Below, in pieces: positions 51,228 to 61,501 of a stretch of 64,000 nucleotides of DNA. The stretch's first letter is position 1. Every line of letters begins with the position of its first letter. The notes under the pieces were generated by a model that was not told the origin of the DNA, made no database searches, and saw only the letters and a list, made by a program, of their open reading frames with translations. The position numbers and the translations under genes were made by a program. Origin of the DNA: Gracilaria domingensis (lineage: Eukaryota; Rhodophyta; Florideophyceae; Gracilariales; Gracilariaceae); the NCBI GenBank assembly GCA_022539475.1, contig VCMS01000195.1, positions 1-64,000 of the forward strand, given 5' to 3'.

Positions 51228-52676
51228 TCAGTTCTCCTCTCCAGCAAAGCCGGCTGTCATTCCTAAAGGCACCAACTTGTTTTGTTGTTCGTTCTGTGCG
51301 CACTTTCTCATCCTCAACGTGATGCGCGTTTGCAGGGATGTTGCGGCAGAGTGTGAGCAATCGTTCGAAACAGCCCACACCTCCGAAAGGCCATTAAGCG
51401 TGTTCGGCTTCTGAACATCTCTACGCGTCCACCATAAGTACAGCCATATAAAAGCTGCAAACAACAATACGACAAAGACCTCAAGCGCGCCAAGAATCAA
51501 TGCGTGAATGCTAATAACAGTTCGACTGAATTCATCAGCAGGTACTTGTAGAGTTGCATTGTCCATTCTTGTATACAAAAGAGTTCCTAAAATAGAATAA
51601 AACTGTGTGCGAAAGACGAGAAGCGGATGGTTATCAGAACATTGTGCACAAAGCGGACCACTGATATGCAATTCAGGCTCCGGTTCTGAGTTCGAAATGT
51701 GTGCAGCACTGATAATTATATCATTCTCGAACTGCAACGTTTCGACATAGCGCATAGACGTTCTCAGTATTCCCGTTTTGCTCGTCAGAAGTCCTTTGAC
51801 TGCTTTGCTAGATAATACATCTGGCGTCAAAAACTCGTCGTAGGCATAGTAGTAATCCACATCCGTTCCTCTTGCGTCGTGACAAAAGAAGAAAGGGGAG
51901 ATATCACCTCTAGGAAACATCCACATGATGTTGGTCTTTGGGAAACAATGCAGCCCCTTTTCGCCTACAACCGTCCAGTTTGTTATTAGATAGTGGTGCA
52001 TATTGTGAGAAGCTCCAAGGGAATCAAACCGAGAAATGGAACTGTTCGGAAATGCTTCAAGCGGTCCTTCAAGCCACGAAAGCTTCAACACAAGGCCCTT
52101 TTCGTACTTTGAATAGTTCCGCAGTGCATCTTCGTTGCCAACGCTTCGGAACACTCGTTCTTCAGTGCCCGCGATGCAGTGTACTGTTGGCCGACCGCTT
52201 TCGTGGAACGTAACGTTGGCAAGAGACGCTTTGCGCCATCCCCCTGCATCTACCTTTGTACATCGATCGTACACGATCTTGCTCTGCTCGTTCAAGTCTG
52301 CGATGCGTACATTGAGCTTGTTTTCGAACGAAAGCCAATCCTGCTTTGGTGCCACTGCAAATGCATGCCGGTAAGTGTTATGTACAATTCCGCGACGAGC
52401 CTCGAGTGTTGTGTCCAAATAAACCGGGATAGCAACTGCGACCATTCGAAACAAAAGCAGAATTACATGTGTGCGTTGCCGGTGCAGTAGACCCTCATTC
52501 CAGTAAGGAAAGTTCAAAGTATCAACACTTACTTCATCGCCTTCTTTTGCGCGATGATAAAGCTGAACAGATGCAATGACAGATGTGGAGTATACAAGCA
52601 AAGGGAACACGATAAGTTCGAAAACTAGAAATAGAAACGCAGCGATAACACCAGTTTCAAGCGGTACATCTATCAT
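51228..52676 (-). CDS. Three-pass membrane protein, paralogue 1 (482 aa)
   Basis: ATG 52676 is chosen because the paralogue starts at the same MI-(D/E)-(V/L)-P; 16 further upstream codons are open. Hydrophobic segments are at about residues 9-31, 70-87 and 391-416. Between the second and third lies a domain of about 300 residues with N-glycosylation-type sites (ANVT, NSS, NWT) and paired Cys, so it is probably outside the cell or in a lumen. The tail of 66 residues has DVQKPNTLNGLSEVW, shared with the paralogue. I do not recognise the family. No catalytic motif is visible; a surface or receptor-like role is speculation. Confidence 0.8.
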   Translation of the reverse strand: MIDVPLETGVIAAFLFLVFELIVFPLLVYSTSVIASVQLYHRAKEGDEVSVDTLNFPYWNEGLLHRQRTHVILLLFRMVAVAIPVYLDTTLEARRGIVHNTYRHAFAVAPKQDWLSFENKLNVRIADLNEQSKIVYDRCTKVDAGGWRKASLANVTFHESGRPTVHCIAGTEERVFRSVGNEDALRNYSKYEKGLVLKLSWLEGPLEAFPNSSISRFDSLGASHNMHHYLITNWTVVGEKGLHCFPKTNIMWMFPRGDISPFFFCHDARGTDVDYYYAYDEFLTPDVLSSKAVKGLLTSKTGILRTSMRYVETLQFENDIIISAAHISNSEPEPELHISGPLCAQCSDNHPLLVFRTQFYSILGTLLYTRMDNATLQVPADEFSRTVISIHALILGALEVFVVLLFAAFIWLYLWWTRRDVQKPNTLNGLSEVWAVSNDCSHSAATSLQTRITLRMRKCAQNEQQNKLVPLGMTAGFAGEEN

Positions 52677-53418
52677 CTTACCCAGGGATCGTTGTGTGTC
52701 ATCGCACCATAAGCTAGAACTCAAGCAGTGCGGAGATCAAAAGGAGTATTGGCAAAGATACCTTTCAACACCTTGATACTGTGCGGGAATGCGTAGAAAT
52801 GTCGACGGAGAATCATTGTTACCTGCCAACACGCTCGCACTGACGCGGAAAAAATCCAGCATCATTTACAAACCACTTGCACGGTCACAGCAATAAATAA
52901 TTTACGTTTGTGTCAGTGACACGATCAAGGCGCGCGATGTTGAAGATGTCGATAGCGCTATCCACATCTGGAACTTCACGATTGTCCCGCAACACCGATT
53001 TTCGGTCCGCTTTAGCGCCGTAATTTCTCTCAAGTTTTCGAAACTGCTCCAGCGTACTCCGATGCAAAAAGCAAATGTAAAGCGTAGTACGCTAAAGTCG
53101 TCTTGATTCGAGTATCATCGAAGAAAAAAACAGTACATAGCGCATACAGCATGATGCTGGATTTCCCGCGTCTCCCCGAGAAGGGACATTAATACACCAT
53201 TGGGCCGTCAGAATCAATGCTTTGAGAAGCAGGCTTCAGGGAAAAAGTTTTTTGCAATAAAAATTAGAGTATGCCTTACCGTTTGGCTGTCAGAATTACA
53301 CAACATGCTATTTATGGTACACAGGCAAAAGAAGACAAACGGTGCTCTGCGTTTCGCCAGAGTTGCTTTGCATCGCTCCGAAGAGACACCGAATCTTCAC
53401 GCTTTCGAGCTGTTCGCC
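52677..53418. promoter_or_regulatory. Shared upstream region of the divergent paralogues
   Basis: The 742 bases between the two chosen start codons must hold both promoters. No convincing TATA box was identified on either strand. Confidence 0.4.
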
Positions 53419-54966
53419 ATGATCGAGCTCCCATTTGGAAACGGTATCACTGCAGCGATATTGTTTTTCGTATTCGAGCTTGTCTTCATTCCTATTCTGA
53501 TCGATTCTACATCGAGAGCTGCTTCATTTCTTGTGGATCGGCGCGCTAACAAGGACATCCATATACGAGTTTCGTCACTTCCGTATCCTCTTTGGAACGA
53601 GGGTCTTTTGAGCCGTGAATGGTCGCATTTATTGTTGTTTCTCTTCCGAATGACATGCATTGCCATTCCTGTTTACCTTGAAACAAGACTTGAATACAGG
53701 GAGCAACCTGTCATGGTCACAAGAAGTCTTCCAAATGCTTTTGTAATCACTTCAAAAGTCGAGCTGCCCTTCAATGAACAGGTGTTGCTTCAAAATGAGA
53801 CCTCCGATTTCTCCAACGTTCTCAATACTTGTTCATTCATAGATGAAGAAGGATGGCTCGTTGCAAGGTTGGCGAACGTCACATATGTACCGGGAGAGAT
53901 ATCAATAGACTTTCGCACTTTTCCGCAGTTTGAAGAGGACTTTTCTCTTGATGATTTCGGAAACGAGCCTGACTACGATTCCGGATACAGTCCAGGAGAT
54001 GAAACTGAGTTTGAAACTTCCACTCATACCATTACGTCAAATCTCTTGTATGAAGTTTTCTGCATCGACGGAACTGAGGAAACCCTTTTCCGAGTCATAG
54101 AAGCTGAAAACATTAGGGAGACCGATCCATATTCCCGAGACCCAAATATCACGTTGCATCTTTCGCCAGAGATCGTTGATTCCTTTTCTGTAGTGAATCA
54201 TTTGAAGATCGATGCGATCGTATCGGATGGAGAGGGTATAGATTGCTTTATTCCCGTGCTGACAACTTGGTTTCAATCGGGAAAGACGCTAACTATATCT
54301 TGCCACAAAAAACTTGGAAAACGTATCTTCTTCTACACGACCTCAGCGCATGTTGATGTGTTTCGAGAACAAAACAGCAGTATTGTCACCCCCGCCGAAG
54401 CACTAGTGAATATTGTACCAGAATCTTTCACCGTTATGCTACAGTTCGTAGCAGCTATAGAGTTTAAGGAGCAAATAATGCTTGACGCCGAATTCTTGAT
54501 GAAACAAGAAGATCCAGTGATAGAGGAACTGGATTCTTCTCTCAGTGGAGTTTCTCGACTTTACCATGCACTTGGGATATATTTGTATACCAAAACAGAA
54601 AACGAATCGGTGACTATGGCTGGCGAGTCTGTACATGAACGCACGATATTGGATCGTCACGTAATCATCATTGGCGGGATAGAGCTGAGTGTTATAATTC
54701 TGTTCGAACTTGTAGTGAGATTATGTTTCTTTTGCTGTGCGCATGAGATCCAGAAACCGAACACAGTGGAAGGACTCTCTGAAAGTTGGTCAAGAGCTAT
54801 AACTCCAGCAACGACATCAGTGAAAAACAGCCGTGTACGATTGAAGTTGAGGAAGAGGACTGTAAGAGGCGTTGAGAGGTATGTGTATGAGCCCGTCGCT
54901 GACGAAGATCGTGAACAGAATCACAATGAGGGCGTATTAGATTTAATCGTCAACTCTAATGGGTGA
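53419..54966 (+). CDS. Three-pass membrane protein, paralogue 2 (515 aa)
   Basis: The layout is that of paralogue 1: MIELPFGNG, a first membrane segment at about 8-29, NEGLL before a second at about 70-88, a long Cys- and Asn-containing domain, and a third segment near 410-435. Shared signatures include GW with ARLANVT, a CI-GTEE pair, (I/V)QKPNT and GLSE-W in the tail. An acidic insert (near 53935-54015) is unique to this copy. ATG 53419 is preferred; the open frame back to 53200 has no counterpart. Divergent orientation suggests an inverted duplication. Function unknown. Confidence 0.8.
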   Translation: MIELPFGNGITAAILFFVFELVFIPILIDSTSRAASFLVDRRANKDIHIRVSSLPYPLWNEGLLSREWSHLLLFLFRMTCIAIPVYLETRLEYREQPVMVTRSLPNAFVITSKVELPFNEQVLLQNETSDFSNVLNTCSFIDEEGWLVARLANVTYVPGEISIDFRTFPQFEEDFSLDDFGNEPDYDSGYSPGDETEFETSTHTITSNLLYEVFCIDGTEETLFRVIEAENIRETDPYSRDPNITLHLSPEIVDSFSVVNHLKIDAIVSDGEGIDCFIPVLTTWFQSGKTLTISCHKKLGKRIFFYTTSAHVDVFREQNSSIVTPAEALVNIVPESFTVMLQFVAAIEFKEQIMLDAEFLMKQEDPVIEELDSSLSGVSRLYHALGIYLYTKTENESVTMAGESVHERTILDRHVIIIGGIELSVIILFELVVRLCFFCCAHEIQKPNTVEGLSESWSRAITPATTSVKNSRVRLKLRKRTVRGVERYVYEPVADEDREQNHNEGVLDLIVNSNG

Positions 54967-55109
54967 CCTGTGGTTCATGTGAACCGAGGAGCTGCCGAAC
55001 CGGCTCTAAAAAGGCACTCTTCGTTTGGGAGACGAACTCTGTACTACCGAAGGGAAGTAATCATCTAGATATGGCGCAACATCTGCAGCCAATGGCTCAT
55101 CCTGCAGTA
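54967..55109. other. Short convergent spacer
   Basis: No feature is seen between paralogue 2 and the minus-strand ORF. Confidence 0.3.
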
Positions 55110-55790
55110 TTACTGAGCGCCATTACCAAGGGCAATGGGAGGAGAACGGCAAAGGCAGCAGCAAATCCAGAAACGATTAGGGGAGAGCTTAAGCCTTAAA
55201 AGATGATGGTGGTCAATGTACAAGGGTAGCTCGAAAAGCAGACCGAACAACCTAACTACACCGAGACGTTTCAAAATTGAATCCCGCCATTGTGAGGTAC
55301 GCCATTCTTGTAGTACCAAGGAGTACTGCCCATCATTTGACCAACCTGGGTCACCTGTTCGTTGTGCCTCATCATGATTGCGTCGCACTGCATTTGTTCT
55401 GCTTACAAGCGAGATTGCTGCATCTGTATGTGACTCATAGTGTTCAGTCTTGAAACGTTGCGGTTCCATATCTTCAAGATACATTCTCAGCATCATCTGA
55501 TACGTTGGATAGATTTCCCTCACGCATTCTAAACTACCGAAAGCAATCTCACAACGAACGTGAACGCCATTACGAGAGGATGCGCGGCTACATTGCGTTT
55601 CCACAAAGCATAGTTGCTCTTGTTGGCTTGCGTGTGTGTCATCCCCACATGCGGAATACGTCTCAACAAACGCCGAGTCCAAGTCCAGCAAGCGGGTGAT
55701 CGACCCCTTGTGCGCTGAGATAATTCGAGCGTTGCGTGTGGTGGCGAACGTGCTGGAGGAGCCGCTCGCGGCGAGCTGCGCGTTGCGCAC
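55110..55790 (-). CDS. Uncharacterised ORF (226 aa), uncertain
   Basis: The frame has several Cys in its middle, a segment WSNDGQYSLVLQEW and a hydrophobic stretch near residue 190. The composition is not obviously random, but no domain is recognised. It overlaps short plus-strand frames. It does not show the QKPNT or GLSE signatures of the neighbouring membrane family, so I do not assign it there. It may be a pseudogene fragment. Confidence 0.3.
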   Translation of the reverse strand: MRNAQLAASGSSSTFATTRNARIISAHKGSITRLLDLDSAFVETYSACGDDTHASQQEQLCFVETQCSRASSRNGVHVRCEIAFGSLECVREIYPTYQMMLRMYLEDMEPQRFKTEHYESHTDAAISLVSRTNAVRRNHDEAQRTGDPGWSNDGQYSLVLQEWRTSQWRDSILKRLGVVRLFGLLFELPLYIDHHHLLRLKLSPNRFWICCCLCRSPPIALGNGAQ

Positions 55791-56966
55791 GTGCGACGCG
55801 TGGCGGCGTGGCGCGCGCGTGCGCGCTGCGCTGCGTCACGCTGTCCGTTTTCGCGCGCGCCGCGCCTGTCCCATCCATGACGGCGCTGTTGCTCAGCGGC
55901 CGCGCGGCGGTTGTGAACACGCAGCTCGTTCGCCACCGCCAATCGCGTGCCAAGCCCGCCCGCTCATTGGTAGAGCACTTGCCGCCAGCGCGCACGTTGT
56001 TGCCGAAAACAAGCCTCCTTGTTCTGCACGAAACTGTCCCATCGTCATCAGCCTAACGTTGAGTCTGCTACCGGCGGAACATGATCGCGCGCCTGCCAAC
56101 GTTTTCGCCTGACTTCGGAGCCTGTTCGCGCCGAAAGCACAATGCGCGACAACTTTTCATCGCTCTTTCGGTGCACGCTATTGTTGCCCGCGACAAGGCA
56201 GTTGCCTTTGTGTGAATACACCAATCGCCCAACGCCCAAGTCTCGCCAGTTAGCCCCCACCAGATCCAGCAAGTCAGCGCCGTTTTGTCGTGTACACGTC
56301 GTGTACTACACGAACATACGTGTGCAACGTATGCCACCGCGTAACTGCGCCTTCTTCGGATTTAAAAAACTTTTAAATCCGTGCATACATCGCTTCACCC
56401 TTGCCAATCGCATACACATTGCGAATGGTGCTGGCACTGGCTGAATCGGACGCCAACTTGCCACCGTCTCCTTCGTCCACGTTGTCCAAAACCGTTGCGA
56501 TATCGAGTGAGGCAGTCGTTCCACGTTTTCACTCTGCTTTTTCATCAAATCAAACATGCTTGAGTCAAGTCTGGCCTTCTCCGCTGGAGGGCAAGCCCGG
56601 CCGACGCTCCTTTAGTACACATCTTGCAGCAGGCTCACCACGTGAGCTTCAAGCCACGGACGCTGATCAAACGTCACGCCTGGCTTGTAGACTCTCTTCC
56701 GTGTCACAAAACGTACTAAACATGTGTTACTTTTGTTTTTGTAGCACAGAGCTCTTTGCGGGCCAAGTAACCGAGTTCAATGCTCTGCGTTCTCACTACC
56801 ATGCCTCATGTGCGCCACCTCATTGAAAGCTACTCTTGCCTTCATTTCTGTTACTTTTCCAATTGCTGTGGCTTACATCGATTGCCATCACTGCATTTCT
56901 TGCGTCTTCAACCAATTACGTCCTGCCTCCATTACACGTAGCATGTTGGGACTCGCAACGTGCCAC
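55791..56966. other. GC-rich then mixed spacer before the orphan gene
   Basis: A CGCG-rich segment (55790-55920) keeps several frames open by composition. No domain or RNA gene is supported. Confidence 0.4.
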
Positions 56967-56973
56967 TATATAA
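56967..56973 (+). promoter_or_regulatory. TATA box before the 804-residue gene
   Basis: TATATAA lies 78 bases before ATG 57045, predicting a start of transcription near 57000. It falls inside the longer open frame from 56808, which argues against that earlier start. An out-of-frame ATG at 57007 may precede the chosen one on the mRNA. Confidence 0.5.
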
Positions 56974-57044
56974 CAACGATGACATTAGCCAGCTCAGTCC
57001 ATCACGATGCTTTCTTGCATCAACGTTTCCCCCACCCTCCAAAA

Positions 57045-59459
57045 ATGCGCCGTTCGCAAACGCCACAACCATTGACGCCTTTTGTTTCCGCTTCCAACGA
57101 CAGCAACCTTCCCCCGATCCACACCCAAGTCGTCGAAGCACTGAAGCTTCTCCAGCATGAAATACCCTCCATCCCGTCCGCAGACACCGTCATTCCACCT
57201 CTCGTTATCTCGGCCCTACTCTCCGTCGATGCATGGCCCTCCAGACCTGCGAATCCGACACAGCCTCTCTCCACATCAACGAGAAATCAAATTCTTCAAA
57301 TCGGTTCTGAGGACTGGTGCGATGCTTTGGAACCTCAACCGCGAGTGCCACTCACAAGATGCTGGTCCAAAGGAACAAGCACAAAGTCAAAACTCTTCCG
57401 TTCCGACATCACCCAGTACAAATGGAATTCGACTCTTCAACCCATTGACTTCTTTCCCGTCCATGACCTCAACTTGACCGCACCAAGAGACGGTCCCAAG
57501 GAAGTGTGGTCCGCTCAGTCTGTTCATGCTCTGTCCGGAAGGCGCATCATCCTTTCCTACGTCCACGACAAGGATGCAAGCGCTGAAATCATATGGGAGG
57601 GAAAGAGGAGGTCTGTAAAACTCTCTCAAGCCGAGGCTGTTGAAGCTTCACGTCCTTTCTTCTTCAAAAGCGACCAATCCTTCAATCTGGGTGAACTCTG
57701 GCATGATGGAATGAAGTACCCCACTCCCGACGGACAGCGCAACGGATATGCCGGCGTTGTCCCGTACCTGCTGCCGGGCTCCGCGGTATGGCATTGTGTG
57801 CCAAGGCTTCGAAAAGGTTACGGTTACCCGCCCTTGGATGATGCACAGCTTGACTGCATTCTCAATACATTTGCAGATTTAAGATCCGGTAAGAAGCCGG
57901 TCGAAATTGATAACATTGAGATTGAATATGCACATGATGAACCGTATAGAGACATGTCCGGTGTGAGAAGGTTGTGGCTAATGGCTGAGGCTGTCTGTGG
58001 AATGTTGCGTGATGATCTTCTCATCTCCATCCAGGACATGGCGGGCGTGGCCCTCACCTTAATGCACTACGACAAGTTGGTTTCCGAGCTCGATGCAGTA
58101 CTCAAACATTACCAAGATAGCTCGACGCTTAAAAGGAAAAGAAAGATGCCGTGTATCGGTCGCCCACATGGACTCGCATCGTGGACAACACTGTGCACTG
58201 TCGGGGAAGGGGCCAATGCAATCCTGAAGCAGACATTGAAGGGCGCAGGTCTTGGCGAGAAGGACGTATATTCGTTTGCGTACACGACAAGGGCTTTCGC
58301 GGTGAAAGTGAGAATGCTGAAGTTTTGGTACGCCCTGATGTTCGCGAAAGGGCCCATAACAAATCTGCAAGAATTGAGGTTTGAAGTTCTTGAAGATCTT
58401 GCAGTGGCGCCGGCATGGGAACCTGAGGACCGAGCCATGGTTTACTTCATGGTTGAGGCTGCAGTGATCAATCGTCTGGAACGCAAAATTCCCTACGAGG
58501 AATCCGTCAAACGTTTCCTGAGGGCCAAAATTGGAGGCGTATTGTTGCTAGAGTCTGTCAACTTGAGATCGGAGCGTATAACAATGGAGATGACGCGTGC
58601 TCAACTTGAGAGAATGTTCATTTACAATGTGGCAGCATTCTTAAGGCAAACGTGCTGGTGGCCAACCCACATGGCTTTGAGGGCTTCTTGGCTGGCGGGG
58701 CAAGATGGACCTTCTTATCTTGGGCGTTTTACAACGTCAATGTCGAAGCAGCTATACATTCAAGCCGCCCGTAGTTGGGCGGGATATAGCGACGAGGTGA
58801 TTGTGAGAACTGCCACTGAAGGAAAGAGTCGCATGGTTGTGCTCCTATGTGATAAGCATCGGCTGCATCGGTATATTGACGTTGACTCCAAAACCGAAAT
58901 ACTCGTCTGCTCAATATTCTTCATGGATGAAGACGAGTATAATATTGCGCTGTCAGAATTCGGGAAGACTCACTTTCATGCTGAAGAGCGAAAGTTCAGA
59001 GGCAATCCCGTACTGTCTGATACCGATGGCAAGTCAGTGCTGTGGGACAAGGAGCTCGTGGCGATGTGTGCAGTAGATCAGAAAGGGCGTTGGATCCATC
59101 TGCAATCCACACCGAGGGTGTACCAAATTGTGGTGACCAGCCAGATTGGAGCTAAAGATGCACATCTAGCTGCTATCAGAATCGCTTGCGCTGGAGATGG
59201 GCGAGAGCCCGTAGCTGTGAGTCCTGCGCACATCATGAGCCACATCACATCTGATGAAAGGCATACGTTGTTTGAGATGCGACCAGATCAAGTCAGCCCT
59301 GATGGAAAGAGCATTGTGGACTACTCCTTCGAGTACGAGAGGTTTTGGGCCGATTTTAATGGCAGAAAACGATCGACGGTGGGTGATGCCGACTCGCAGA
59401 TGATCGATGACCTGGTGAACAATATGATCGCTTCTCTGCGTACAAAGCATTGGAGATGA
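57045..59459 (+). CDS. Large orphan protein (804 aa, unknown family)
   Basis: This is the longest apparent host gene, without introns. The first 100 residues are Pro/Thr-rich; the rest looks globular. A basic cluster KRKRK near residue 363 could be a nuclear signal, and a Gly/Lys-rich loop GEGANAILKQTLKGAG follows near 385. Many Trp and acidic residues occur in the C-terminal half, which ends DLVNNMIASLRTKHWR. No transmembrane segment, zinc finger or transposase triad is evident. The open frame extends to 56808, but the TATA box favours the later ATG. It stops at TGA 59457, so TGA is a normal stop here. Confidence 0.75.
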   Translation: MRRSQTPQPLTPFVSASNDSNLPPIHTQVVEALKLLQHEIPSIPSADTVIPPLVISALLSVDAWPSRPANPTQPLSTSTRNQILQIGSEDWCDALEPQPRVPLTRCWSKGTSTKSKLFRSDITQYKWNSTLQPIDFFPVHDLNLTAPRDGPKEVWSAQSVHALSGRRIILSYVHDKDASAEIIWEGKRRSVKLSQAEAVEASRPFFFKSDQSFNLGELWHDGMKYPTPDGQRNGYAGVVPYLLPGSAVWHCVPRLRKGYGYPPLDDAQLDCILNTFADLRSGKKPVEIDNIEIEYAHDEPYRDMSGVRRLWLMAEAVCGMLRDDLLISIQDMAGVALTLMHYDKLVSELDAVLKHYQDSSTLKRKRKMPCIGRPHGLASWTTLCTVGEGANAILKQTLKGAGLGEKDVYSFAYTTRAFAVKVRMLKFWYALMFAKGPITNLQELRFEVLEDLAVAPAWEPEDRAMVYFMVEAAVINRLERKIPYEESVKRFLRAKIGGVLLLESVNLRSERITMEMTRAQLERMFIYNVAAFLRQTCWWPTHMALRASWLAGQDGPSYLGRFTTSMSKQLYIQAARSWAGYSDEVIVRTATEGKSRMVVLLCDKHRLHRYIDVDSKTEILVCSIFFMDEDEYNIALSEFGKTHFHAEERKFRGNPVLSDTDGKSVLWDKELVAMCAVDQKGRWIHLQSTPRVYQIVVTSQIGAKDAHLAAIRIACAGDGREPVAVSPAHIMSHITSDERHTLFEMRPDQVSPDGKSIVDYSFEYERFWADFNGRKRSTVGDADSQMIDDLVNNMIASLRTKHWR

Positions 59460-59567
59460 GAGATTCTTTCTCCCTTGCTCTAAGCGGATTTCCCTGGATT
59501 TTACTTTTTACATATGTTTCTTAGGCAAAATAGTGTTTCAAGGTACGCAGAAGATATTTTATCAGCG

Positions 59568-59591
59568 CTTTGAGAAGTGAACTTCTCAAAG
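59568..59591 (+). terminator. Hairpin downstream of the orphan gene
   Basis: CTTTGAGAAG, loop TGAA, CTTCTCAAAG: a 10-base perfect stem 108 bases past the stop. Its sequence matches the hairpin at 51193. Confidence 0.45.
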
Positions 59592-61024
59592 GAGGTGTCG
59601 AGTGTTGACACTTACGCGAGATTGAAAGAGATTGTTTATGCTAAACTTCGATGAAGTTGAATTGTTGGTTTACAGAGTCATGAAGTGAACGAATTGTAAT
59701 GATTTGTCGTATCAAAAACCTATACTGGAGTGCAACGTAGAGAGAAGATTATTACTTCGGTAGATACTTTGAAGCATTAAGTCAATGAAAGGTACCATCA
59801 ATTACTACAACTATTATTCAACGAACTTGCATCGAACTCATACCCCGAGAGTTCGCTTCACAGCAGCCTCAACGCAGCTATCGCCAGTGGAATCGGCAGA
59901 TCATCTCCTACTCAGCCAACCAGCAAGCCGGTGGAAGATTGCTTCTGTGACTCACAGGAGAAAGCGGGAAAAGGCCAAATAAACAGATTTGACTGTCAAG
60001 CATTTCTGACGAATGATGGTGCAGTATTTGTTAATTTTTACTGGGAAGAGCGGGAAATAGCAAATGAGGCAGAAGTGCAGTGTCAGACATTTATCACCTA
60101 CTAAAATTACAGAATAAGAGCACAAGCACCGCTGTATGCGTAGTAGGGTATATATCCCCATGCTGTGTGCGTGAGGAATTTTCCTCACGCACATTTTGGA
60201 TGGGATGTGCGTGAGTTGGTCCCATCTGACCCAACGTGGGTGACGTGGTCCCGCTGGTGCGTGAGCCTCACCTAGCCGGCACGGTCAGCTCACGCAATCC
60301 CTCACCAAACGGGACCAAATCATAACCCACGAAGCGATCACACATTTGTGCAAACTTTCTAAGTCTTGTGACGACTCGTAAAGCAAATCATTTGCTTTGA
60401 AAGAATGAGTTCCACTCTATATCAGACTTTCGACCGATCTGAGCGGACTGGAGAAAAGCTCGTTGAAGTTTTTGCTCCTTCAGCGACGCACAAAGAGAAT
60501 TAATGCGATGCAATCACTACCGATGTCTCTACTCCTACAGTGTAAGAACAAAATAATCATTCTCCTGTTGAAGATATACAAGATATCATTTAATCACCGT
60601 CCGCTGCTCAACATAATGATATTGATCCGTCAACACTCGATAAAATAATGCATGATTCTTCTGTAGAAAACCACAGACAGTCACAACAAAATCTAAACAC
60701 CGAAAACGCACTACAATTACGAGGAAAAAACAATGTGTTTCGAAATCTGCCTTTGCTGTCTGTGACAGTTTTGATAGTCAAAAAATCTATAACCCTCTCG
60801 AAGACGTTGTATTGTCTGACAGCAATTGTAGCTCTGCGTTACGTCATCCACTTCTATCAAACACGAAAATAGATGACTTCATCTGCGTTGAGCACGTACC
60901 AGATCTCTCGTCTACAGCGGCAAATGGTAGAACTATCACACAAACGTCAACAGTGGTAGAAGGGCAGCAAACAGTAGTTGAAGATGTGTGGTCATCCCTA
61001 TTTTGTGACGGTATCTAACAAATA
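59592..61024. other. Spacer with GTGCGTGAG repeats
   Basis: No gene is supported. ORFs at 60648 and 60812 are short; the latter could be a decayed upstream part of the fragment at 61025. Confidence 0.4.
60166..60297. repeat. GTGCGTGAG motif cluster with inverted pair
   Basis: GTGCGTGAG occurs at 60167, 60207 and 60257, and its complement at 60184 and (shortened) 60289. The first pair forms a 13-base stem, TGTGCGTGAGGAA / TTCCTCACGCACA (60166-60193). Confidence 0.65.
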
Positions 61025-61501
61025 ATGAAACAGAGTAGGGACTCATTTGAAAGCAGCAATGACGACATCTCCATTGATCAGGATCAAATAGCATCGAAAC
61101 ATGTTGAAGGTAGTCTAAAACAATGGACGTATTCGTCTCCATTTCGTTCGTTCTCTATTTCAATCGACGAAACCAATTTCGATCTTGCGACACGATTTGT
61201 CAGCAAAGCGAATGCAATATTAGAGTCCGTCACGAATGAAGTTGCAAGTTCATACAAAACGACTTCTGTTTCAACTGGAACCAGCCTTAGTCGGTTGAAA
61301 ATCTTTAATGTGTTTCTTCCTGAGTACCTACTTTCTAAGATTGTCTCAAATATCAACAGAGTTTTATCCGCACGAGAAAGGCCAGAAACAACCTCATGGG
61401 AGTTCAAAGGCATTTTAATTCTACATGTTCTTGCAGGTAGCTACTCTACGACTGTTTCAATCATGACGGCTGAGAAAACAAAGAGTTCTTTTTTCAACTA
61501 G
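61025..61501 (+). pseudogene. Possible piggyBac-like transposase N-terminal fragment
   Basis: The 158-residue frame starts acidic and Ser-rich and ends in a helical region (FLPEYLLSKIVSNINRV, then WEFKGILILHVLAGSY). That order resembles the start of the piggyBac-derived domain, where a helix with IV-x-x-N precedes a (F/W)-x-x-F-GI-I-L segment. No catalytic part follows. The similarity is from memory of the family pattern and is weak. It could also be an unrelated small protein. Confidence 0.3.

Noticed and set aside
55960..56030. tRNA-like D arm GCTCATTGGTAGAGC
   Set aside because: No T arm or box B follows at the right distance and no acceptor stem forms, so it is not called a tRNA.
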